From Toxotes chatareus (taxonomy: Eukaryota > Chordata > Actinopteri > Toxotidae), in assembly GCA_016801885.1 (NCBI GenBank), contig CM028897.1, positions 15,996,501 to 16,060,500 of the forward strand: 64,000 nucleotides of DNA. The letters are read 5' to 3'. The translations under genes were made by a program, and so were the position numbers. The notes beneath the pieces were generated by a model, which saw only the letters and a list, made by a program, of their open reading frames with translations, was not told the DNA's origin and did no database searches. Of this stretch, positions 24,801 to 34,210 are shown in pieces; position 1 is the stretch's first letter; each line of letters begins with the position of its first letter.

Positions 24801-27800
24801 CTAGAGGCAGGTGAAGTGAAACTGCTCCAGTTGGCATGCAGCTGCAACATCAAAGCTCCACTAAGCTTTTCCGACCAAATGTGTAGATGGTATCAGCCTT
24901 TTTTTTTTTTTTTTAAGTTTATTCGCTGTCACAACATGTCGAACCACTTGGTTGCAAAGACCTGGAAATATTTCTGGTTAGCTTCATCCATAAAGATGCT
25001 ATCCTCTTGTTTGCTAACCTGCTAATTCTACCTGCAAATATTGTAATGCAATATGTTTTGATATAGTGTAAAATGAATATTTTGTTTTCCCTGGTATATA
25101 AATAAGCAAAGAAGATATGTGACTGGTAATTGACTGGTTATTGTTAGTCAAAGAGAGTAATGTAATGTAATTAATTCTGTAAAAAACAGATTTAATTACA
25201 TGGCCTATTAGCCATGCCACTTCATTTTGAACATGCTTTACAGCAGCACAGCAAATGCCTGGTGTAAAAAAAGTAAAAGCCTACATTGTAAAATGTCAGG
25301 GTATGTCTTTATGGCTGCTTTTCTCTGTGTCTGTACAGGTAGAGCAGCTAAAGTCCAGGTTGACAGAGGCAGAGCAACAAACAGTTGGTGCTGCAGAGAA
25401 TACTACGCCAGCCAAAAGAAACAGTTTGCTCTCTAATGGAATAAATGGCTCTCCGCCTTCCTCACCAGAGACGCCACTGCAATGTACTGAGGTTCAGAAA
25501 GCTGAGAGTACAGAAACTCAGATGAGGGACTCAGTTCCTGCCACTGGAGTCATAGTACGTTTTTAATTCTACAACATATATCATCTGAAAGCACCATTAT
25601 GACTCTCTCTTCTTCTGTTTGGATGAGCTACAGTGTTTTTACATTGTGATTTGTTCCTTAAGATTTTAATTTTTTTTCTGGTGCGTTCTATGTTGTAAAA
25701 ATGTTGTTTCTATTCTTTACCTCAGGCTCTAATGGATATCCTGCAACAGGACCGCAGAGAGGCCTCAGAGCAGAGGCAGGAGCTCTGCGATATCATCACC
25801 AAACTACAGGGAGAGCTACAGAGCACTGAGGAGCACAGGGACAAGGTGAACAGTTATCACTCATAGTCTTAAACACTGTACTTTTACTTTATCTTTAATC
25901 AGTCAATAAAATTTGCTGCGGGTTTTAATTTGTTCATTGTTCCACCTGTGAAGATGATTTTATTGTAATGGCAAACTATTTTTGTAGCTGGAGTTGCAGT
26001 GTGAGCAGCTACAGCTGAGGGTGAGGACTCTCCAGCTGGACTGGGAGACTGAGCAGAAGAGGAGTGTGTCCTATTTCAACCAGATCATGGAAATGGAAAA
26101 GGAGAGAGACCAGGTCAATTGTTCTCACTTGCTGCAGATTTAATGTCCCCCATATTAGCATCCTAGACTAGTCCAAGCTGTTTTTACACCATGCAAACTT
26201 CCTTTCTGTCTGTTTTTTAACCAGGCTCTGCGGAGTCGAGACAGCCTGCAGCTGGAGTACACCGACTGTCTGCTGGATAAGAACCGTCTTCGTAAACGCA
26301 TTGCAGAGCTGCAGGCCAACCTGGAGCAGCTGCAGAGGGAGCTGGAGAGAGAGAGGGCGAGGAGCCAGGAGCAAATGGAGCAGAGCAGCCCCTGTCTGCA
26401 CTGTGTGAGTGAACACTGGAGTACAGTGTTAGGAGTGCCGCATTGTCTTTCCACTGCAACCACAAAACATTTCGCACATACATTATTCTCTGTTTCTTTT
26501 CCCCAGTCCCACCTGTCTCTGTGCTGTGAGGAACAGTGCTACGGCCCCTGCTGTTCCCTCGGCCTGGACCTGAGCCCCCGGGCCAATAGCAGCCACCAGC
26601 TGCTAAGAAAGGTCAGGGCTTGCTTTCATCTTACCACAATTATTATAACAGTAGAATCACCAACACCCTAGTCATAATTTCAATCTGAATCCAGGGTGCT
26701 TAGTGTTACTGCTGTCAATCATAGGAGTTATAGCTGCTGTTTATGAAGAGTAATACCTTCTTTGATTGCTGTAAGGTACCATTTCCATGGTACACAGCCT
26801 TTGAGGAGGCCACAGATGTGTTTTTATCATTTATGAGATGTTGTAATACATACCTATGCAGCTCTTAACGCGTCAGTACTTGCACAATACCTCTCACTAG
26901 CAATGAGGTCATACCATATTTACTTGTCTTTCTGGTGCCACAGATACCATCTAGAGGCCAAGCCAATGAAAACTCTGGGGGTAAGTCATGTGCACTGACA
27001 GCTGGAAGATGATTTATATATACATATATATATACATACATATACACACACACACACACACACACCCACAGTCTGGTTGTATATGTAAAGACAGAGAAGG
27101 TGAGTTTTTTTTCTTTCTGCTCCTTCACAGATTCCTGTTTTAATTCAGAGGAGAATCTCTTGTCCTCTGTGAGTAATACAGCTCTCTTTGTTAATGAACA
27201 CAGGAATAAGAGAAAAATGAGATGGCATGAAAGAAAGAAAGAGTCAGAATCACTGTCTTTTTATTTTCCTCTCGACCCTCAGACAGAAGACAATGAAAAA
27301 GAAATAAATCGGCTCTCCACATTCCCCTTCCCTCCTTGTATGAACTCCATCAACCGACGATTCAACACAGAGTGAGGACCACGTAAACTCGCCGTTACAT
27401 ATTTTCAGCCTGTTCTGACTAATTTCTTCATCTGTGTTTCATTCGATTAACATTCCTTTTTTTCTGCTCTGCAAAGGTTTGACTTGGACTCCTGGGGCAG
27501 CGATGAGAATGATAACATAACAGGTACATTTGATTCTGTCACGTTTTGCATAAACAACCATCACTTTCTTCTTTACAAACAAAATGAGGTCAAGGGCAGT
27601 AACTTTCATCAGTTATCAGTCTTGCAGAAATAAATAACTTGATTGTCTAATTTTCTTTTTTCATTCATTGGCATCGAAGTACAATATAACAAACCTGAGG
27701 CGACGCTGACTCTCGGTCAGGTTTTGCTTTCATTGAATGCAACATACTGTGAGCAGAAGTTGTGAGGCTCTGTGGTATTTTTAGGTGAGCAGAGGGAACC

Positions 27801-30800
27801 TTCTATGTGGGATTCCTGGAACTCCCTACACTCACATCTCTTCCCCCCTGACCTGGTCAACCTGTCTGCAGTCTCTTCACACGAACCCAATCCAAGTGTT
27901 CCCAGGTGCAACCATAAAACATTTACTTGTATCTGTGTTCTGCTTAATAACTAATAAGGTCACCAGTAAAATGCTCACAGCAACATTGAACACTTTCATA
28001 AAAGGGAATGACATTGACACAAGATTAGTTTAACAAGGATGGACTGACTTAAAATGACTGTTACATGATTGCATAATTGCAATCTGTGTTTATTTCTTTC
28101 AGCCTTAAAATTCAACCAAATATGAATTTGAAGCACATATAGAATAATTGATTTTGGTGACTTACATCTCATTAAAGATAAATAATCTCATTTGTAAGAT
28201 TTGTCTGATGTGTGGGTGACAATTCTGGCCATTTTTACCATCTTGCAGGATACCCCCCCGCTCCCCATCTTCAAGTCCACCCATCTCACCGAAGCACAGA
28301 AAAGCCAGTCTAGCTGATGATATCACAATAGTTGGAGGAAACCGAACGGGGATCTTTGTGAGCCATGTGAGAGCTGGTTCCCCAGCTGAACAGTGTGGAC
28401 TGAAGGAGGGCAGTGAGCTGCTGGAGGTGTGTATCTGTATGGTGAATAAATCATGTGTGAGGATTGTATGTGTCAATTTATTTCATGCTACATAAAGGAC
28501 ATGTGTACTTCAGCTCATGCTTATATTTTTGGGGCAAATGCACATTACAGTTCAGAGAAAAAGATGAACATACTATACATAAGAGCATAAAGCCGTAACA
28601 TAATAATCAGTTTTCTCTTCATGTGCAGCTGGAGCGGGTTCTGTTTGGTGGGGGCAATATCCAGCTGGGTCAGTGCACTGCTGAGGTAGCCCACTTTTCT
28701 CTGCAGTGGTGGACAGAGCCTTTAACACTCAAACACCAGAGCAACCCAGAGGGTGAGTCTGCCATATTAAAGAATTGAAAAATTCATACAAAACACTAAT
28801 ACTGTATTTGTGAAAACCCTGGTCATGATGTACATAAAGTTATATTTGTTCAGGTCTCAAAAAGGTGAAACTAATTTGTCCCATCCTCTGCTTCCTGTCA
28901 CCAGCATACTCAAAGCTATGCTCCGAGCTGTTGTCGCCTAATTTTATGGGGGCTGACTCTTTCTATGTGCGTGTCAACCTCAAGATGGAGCCTCATGGTG
29001 ATCCGCCGTCTCTGGGTGTGTCCTGTGATGACATTATACATGTCACCGACACAAGGTACAATGGAAAATACCACTGGCGCTGTTCCCTTGTGGACCCATG
29101 TACAGCCAAGCCCCTGCAGGCAGGGACGATGCCCAACTATAACAGGTATGCCAATTAGACCTTGATTTGACTGCTGTGTTATTTTAAGCTGTATTCTAAT
29201 TTTGGTCATTGAGGACTTTTCACTGTAGCTCTGAAAGACAAATATTAGCCTGGTTTGAATCATAGTGAGTAGTATGTACTTATGTTAAATGTAAGCCCTG
29301 AACACCATATTTTAATTATACAGTTAGCAGTGCAAATAATCTGGACTGCAACATTTTCCATCTCAGGGCACAACAGTTGTTACTTGTAAGGCTACGAAAA
29401 ATGGCCCTGGAGCAAAAGGACTTGAAGAAGAAGGTGGTAAGTCTGCACATATTCACATCACATGAACGCCACGTGTTTAACCAAACTGGTAACAGTTAAT
29501 ACGACTATTAGATGTTCATGTTTCTCCATTTTCTTACGTGTAGTTCTCAAAGAAAGCACCTGGCCGTGTACGATTGGTCAAGGCAGTGGACCCCAGCTGC
29601 CGTGGGATTGGTTCTGCACAGCAGGTCCTTTACACACTCAGCAAACGTAAGATCCAGCTATAGTGCTCTCGGAATATGACACTGTGTGAAAATCATAACT
29701 TTTTTGGGATGAGAATATCAGTTTTCCATGACAGTCAGTGCATGTGTGCACTTTGTATTAATGTGTGTGTACCTGCATGTGTACCTGTCCCCTCAGGCCA
29801 CGAGGAGCACTTGATCCCTTACAGTTTAGTGCAGCCGGTTCAGGTTTTGACTAAGCGGCCCGTCATCTTCTCCCCCTCTCTTCTCTCCCGTGGTCTCATA
29901 GAGAGGCTGCTGCAACCAGCAGAGTCTGGTTTGAACTTCAACACCTGCCCACCAGGTCTGCACACAGCACACTTAATCACACACACAAAGCCCCAGACAT
30001 TCATTTGACCATCACATGATACACTACTTTCTCCTTTTTGTCTGTTTCCTGTGGTTTTTAGAGCCAATCCAGGCTTCAGAGAGACAAGACAAGAGCGTGT
30101 TCTTGTTGGATTCCTGCAGTCCAGAGCAGGCTCTGGGCATACGGTTGCAGTCAATACAGGATGTCATTAGCCAGGTAACAAAAAGACACATCACTGTTGT
30201 CTTTCTTTCCCGAAGGTTAAACTTGTTGAACAAACAATCAATCAAAGTCTCCTTCAAGGAACAGTAAGAAGGAAGTTTGTAGGTGAAATCAGTAACCAGT
30301 CATACTTATTATCTGTCACCTGTTCATTTTATCAAAAGAGGAGATGTCCTTGATAATAGTAATGAATGAACATCGTCATAAATTATCCAAATTTCCTTCC
30401 TTACTCTGTCTTAGGACAAGCACTGTCTGCTGGAGTTGGGGCTGTCCAGTGTTGAGGGCTTATTGAGACAGGGTATTTACCCTATTGTCATCCATATCCG
30501 CCCTAAGAACAAAAAACACAAGAAGCTAAGGTGAGTCCATATCCATTTGCTCAACAAGTACAGTAAATTCAGTGCTACATCAAGTACATATCAAATCATA
30601 GTTGCATAATGGTGTTTCATTCAGGTTTGTACAGGTTCACCATACACTTCACGGCATTCATGTTGTATTGTAAAGGAGAATTATATTTCATGTGCAGACA
30701 GTGTGGTATTTTATTACCTTACAAATATGCAAAAAAAAAAAAACATATTTTGGAAGAACCCAACAGTTTTTCCCTCCAACACTTGAAACAGGAAGTTTTT

Positions 30801-30999
30801 TCCACGGTGTGGGGAGGACAGCGTAATGGAGGAAGTGTGCCAGGCCGAGGAGTTGCAGCTGGAGACACTGCCCCTTCTCTTCTACACCCTGGAGCCCAGC
30901 ACATGGAGCTGCACTGATGAGCTGCTGGCAGCTATACGCAATGCCATCCACAGCCAGCAGAGGGCAGTGGCATGGGTTGAACTGGACAGGCTGCAGTAG
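18827..30999 (+). CDS. card10: caspase recruitment domain protein 10 (CARMA3/BIMP1), 24 coding exons
   Basis: CDS exons: 18827-18833, 21141-21383, 22693-22830, 23560-23746, 24041-24179, 25339-25554, 25726-25845, 25988-26113, 26225-26404, 26507-26611, 26944-26980, 27131-27168, 27283-27371, 27477-27523, 27785-27905, 28249-28426, 28629-28752, 28905-29145, 29367-29436, 29544-29646, 29797-29955, 30062-30174, 30415-30530, 30792-30999. They total 3105 nt or 1034 residues (human about 1032), and all phases agree. CARMA3 links receptor and PKC signals to BCL10 and MALT1 and so to NF-kB. The N-terminal CARD (about residues 25-115) contains [12 protein letters not shown] and DEQDEDEVL. Coiled coil follows at about 130-480, then PDZ from about 617 ([13 protein letters not shown]), SH3 in exon 18 (about 699-779, [19 protein letters not shown]), and a degenerate guanylate kinase C-terminus (YPIVIHI, then [11 protein letters not shown]). 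The linker motif EKEINRLS and following PFPP match CARD10 rather than CARD11 or CARD14, and cdc42ep1 next door agrees. Confidence 0.94.
20856..21007 (+). repeat. left arm of inverted dispersed repeat in card10 intron 1
   Basis: About 150 bp that align, in reverse complement, with 21912-22043. Shared blocks include GCTGAAAT, TTGCAGAG, CAAAAACAAATT, TCTCCATGGG, AATATTTAGTCT and AAATCTGGCCC in the same order. It is probably one copy of an unnamed interspersed element. Confidence 0.75.
21912..22043 (-). repeat. right arm of inverted dispersed repeat in card10 intron 2
   Basis: Reverse-complement partner of 20856-21007. The two arms bracket card10 exon 2 (21141-21383) at distances of about 130 and 530 bp. 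Confidence 0.75.
27016..27068. repeat. (TA)n/(CA)n microsatellite in card10 intron 11
   Basis: Compound TATA/TACATA/CA repeat about 60 nt upstream of the exon 12 acceptor at 27131. Confidence 0.85.
27169..27282 (+). other. short stop-free intron of card10 (114 nt)
   Basis: Donor TCT|GTGAGT and acceptor CTCAG|ACAGAA with a good pyrimidine tract mark it as an intron. Its length is 38 codons and it has no in-frame stop, so the flanking exons stay in frame if it is kept. Retention would insert a highly charged segment ([14 protein letters not shown]) before the conserved EKEINRLS motif. Confidence 0.75.
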
Positions 31000-31061
31000 A
31001 AGAGAGATAAAGAACGTGTACTGCATATTCAAAGTGAAAACTAGATTCTCTAGAGTCTTTG

Positions 31062-31067
31062 AATAAA
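31062..31067 (+). terminator. poly(A) signal of card10
   Basis: AATAAA 63 nt after the TAG stop, giving a very short 3'UTR. Later AATAAA motifs exist near 31848 and 32142 and could be used instead. Confidence 0.55.
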
Positions 31068-31089
31068 GAATCTGACAGTCGAGTCTCTA

Positions 31090-32330
31090 TACAGGATTAA
31101 CATTTAGTGTTAGATCATGCCACTGTTCAGAGTGAGTGGACCAACATCATCTTTGGATCTGCTTGCAATCTCAAAGGAGGCCACATTAGGCCTATTTGCA
31201 TGCATGCAAACAGAAATTTCATAATTATCTTCTATATAGCTAAGCTGGACTGGCTACAATGGGAGAATAGTGAAACAAACAAAACAGAAACAGTTCATCA
31301 CAAGGAGGGTACGTCAGTACAGATCTACCTGTAATTAGCAGGGTTTTTTCCTTAAAACAGCCTACTACGTGTATAGTTTTGTTATTTAAAGTGCACTTTC
31401 AAAATTGGGGTCAAGATCACCCAAGGCACTCAATTTTAAGGCATTTCTGTAACTGGTCAGAGGGTTTTTTGTGAGTGGAAAGTGAAGCTGTGAGGACACA
31501 AAGAGGGTTGAAGGTTATAGATGAAGAACATTGTACTATGTTGCAGGAAGAGATGGAGAGATGGTGCAAATCTGCTCATCCACATTCTGTATTTGCAGTA
31601 TTGACTGTGTCCTTTTCGGGCTGACATAATCTGTAGGATATAAACCAATGATATAGATCAAAACTTAAAAGTATCAAACCGATATAACTTTGGTTATATG
31701 AACACTTTCTGGATATTCTTTAGGTGGGCTATGACTAAAGGTCAACTAGTGCTGCAGTTTTACACTACATTGTACAACAGAGGCTTTAGTTCACTGTGAC
31801 TAAATGGTTTTGTTTTGTTACTCCCAAACCTTTTCTTTTATCAGTTAATAAATACTAAATACAAAAAGAATTGAGCTTTCTTCATTTGTGTGCTAAAATA
31901 CACAAAATACTCAATCAGGAATCTGTAATATTAATCTGAAACACAAATATAGACAAAATAATGGAAAACAGACATTAATTTTCTGTTTCCATTATATTGT
32001 CAATAATTCCCACGATTAAAAAAAAACAACTTTTAATTAAAAGTGACAAAAATGCAGTGTTTTACTGTGACAAATTTGCAGAACGACCTGGAAGGTGTTA
32101 ACATTTCTCCTGTCAACAGGAAGATTCACCATCCTGTTTGAAATAAAATCTTGAAAAAACTTAAACTTCAAATGTTTGTGATTAAAGTTGCAGACACACT
32201 ACAGTACAGTATTCCTCACAGATCAAAATTAGTTTTGCTTTAAGGCCAGTTACAGTCTCGCGCAGGTGATAATTGATTTTTGACCCATTTGTTTACTTAT
32301 TCCTGCCTTGCGTGTATGGCGTCATGTTTC
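31090..32330. other. intergenic region between card10 and tnrc6b
   Basis: AT-rich, only short meaningless open frames. No gene or clear element recognised. Confidence 0.6.
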
Positions 32331-32341
32331 CTGTGACTGGA

Positions 32342-32354
32342 CGCCCCCTGGTGG
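32342..32354 (-). promoter_or_regulatory. CTCF-like core motif
   Basis: The minus strand reads CCACCAGGGGGCG, a full match to the CTCF core consensus (CCASYAGRKGGCR). It lies between the card10 end and the tnrc6b first exon. Confidence 0.55.
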
Positions 32355-32379
32355 ACGGTGTCGGGAAGCGCTCTGTTCC

Positions 32380-32735
32380 TCCTCCCCTCTCTGATCAACA
32401 ACCAGCCCTGGTGATATCATATGCTGGCTAAACCTCCACACAGAAGCAAAATGGCCGATAGTAAACTAACCGATCATACAGCGTCTGACAGTCATCAAGG
32501 GGTTATGCATGTTTTGTTTACAGCTTGAGAACTACAGTCGCGCAAAAAGAATAGTCGCCTTTCCTCATTTTCTACGATTTACATTTCGCCTTTCGGTGAT
32601 GTCATTTCTTACTCAGTTTAGCCTTGAAAGCCTCGAAGAACTCGCTCGCTAGGCTAGCTACCTTGCTAGCCTGCTAGCGGTAGGTCTGCAAGAATTTTTG
32701 CACAGAAGCACTTTATGTCCTATGTGATTCCCGAG
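32380..32735 (+). promoter_or_regulatory. tnrc6b: tnrc6b promoter and non-coding first exon
   Basis: GC-richer sequence with an AAAATGGCCG element (YY1-like) near 32448 ends in a strong donor (CCCGAG|GTAAGT) at 32736. TAGC-rich words (gctaggctagctacc, ctagcctgctagcgg) cluster just before the donor. An ATG at 32715 in this exon opens a short upstream frame (see findings). Confidence 0.6.
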
Positions 32736-33644
32736 GTAAGTATTGAACGTTAACATTGTGCGCTTCGGCGGATTTCGTAATATATGTGCTGGTTTATAAC
32801 GTTAATCATTTCCACCGTTATCCAGCCAACAACACTTGGGTTTGTCAGCTTTAGAAGAGCTTCGCTTTTTTTGAGCGTGCAATCCTGAAGAAACGTCACT
32901 GAAGTTCGTCGTTTAGTTTGGCCCTGTCGACCGTTAGTACTGATGAACCAGCTTGCTAGTCTGTTCATTGATTTGTTCGTATTTTTGTGGCCACTGTAAA
33001 GTTATCTATCACAGCACCGAGTTGTGTAAATGAAACGCAGTGTTTGAAAATAAGGGGCATATCTTTAGCTAACATGACGTGCCTGCTGTCCGCAGTCAAT
33101 TGCGTACAGGTTATTTGTCGCGCGGAGCGACAGAGGCACCTTGCTCTGGGACAGCCTACCCTCGCGAGCCCCCGGCTCTTCGGGTCACGGCGCAGCGCTC
33201 GGTCGCAGCTTCAAAGTCGCACTAGCATTAGCTAATTGCTCACCCGAATGAAGCTCCTGTGTTGGTCGCAAGTAGCTGCACAGCTATTCCTGACTGGCCT
33301 GTTATTTATGTGAAGACCAGGTGTCGTTTGCTCCTAATTCGGCTGCAGACATCTGCATTGTAGGGGTTCTCACACATTACATAGACTGACTTCGGAAGGT
33401 AATGCCAGCTGGTATGTTACAACAGAGAGTTAAAGCTTTAAGTTGTCCAGTTAGCTTACATTAGCGTTGTGTGACAAGATGCTAATTATGTGCAGCTTAG
33501 CTAACAGAAACACTGGGCCCAGTCCTATTTACAACTCTCTGGCATTGGAGATCCTTTTATTTTCCCACATACAACGCTGTCCCTATTTGTCCGCATACTG
33601 TCGCATGTTTTGTTTTCCACAAAAACGGCCTCACGTGGCTTAAG

Positions 33645-33685
33645 TATGAGTTGTACATTTGCATATTGCAAATGTACAACTCATA
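33645..33685. repeat. perfect hairpin in tnrc6b intron 1
   Basis: Arms 33645-33663 and 33667-33685 are exact reverse complements over 19 nt with a TAT loop. The centre contains ATTTGCAT, an octamer-type sequence. Confidence 0.9.
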
Positions 33686-34210
33686 TGTTTACTTGTGGCA
33701 GGGTGGTGGGCAGGTGTGACGTCAGCGAGAGCGTGTCCTTGATAACACTGGACAGATCCTGTCATGTATTCACATTAAAGCTACTATTATCTGGATCATG
33801 TTGCCTTTACAGTCTCTCCTGTAGTGCAAGAGGACCTGACATTGCCCGAAATGTAGAGTTTTAAGTCACTTGTTTGTTTGGCTGCTGCCCATGTTGTTTG
33901 TTGGTTGGAATTGCAATCGTTTGCTGGTTAATGAATTATGCAGTGAGAAGCTAGGCTACCATGGGCAGTCGTCAAGCTGTCTGCCCCTGGTTAACGTTAC
34001 AGCCCTTACAACATTGACTGTGTAGGAGTATACTTGGCAGTTGATCTGATGAAATACATAATATTAATTTTGAATAAAAGTGTACATGTGTTCGTGAAAA
34101 AGTTATGCTTTCAGCACGGCTTTTCAATGTGGCTTGTGGTGTAACATAAGTAATTGAATGTGCACACTTATCTTGACAGACAGGAGAATCAGGAAAGGGA
34201 ACAGTAGTTC

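Noticed and set aside
18827..30999. Identification of the CARMA gene as card14 or card11
   Set aside because: The PDZ ([13 protein letters not shown]) resembles CARD14, but the CARD, the [13 protein letters not shown] segment and the EKEINRLS...PFPP linker fit CARD10, as do the neighbours cdc42ep1 and csnk1e.
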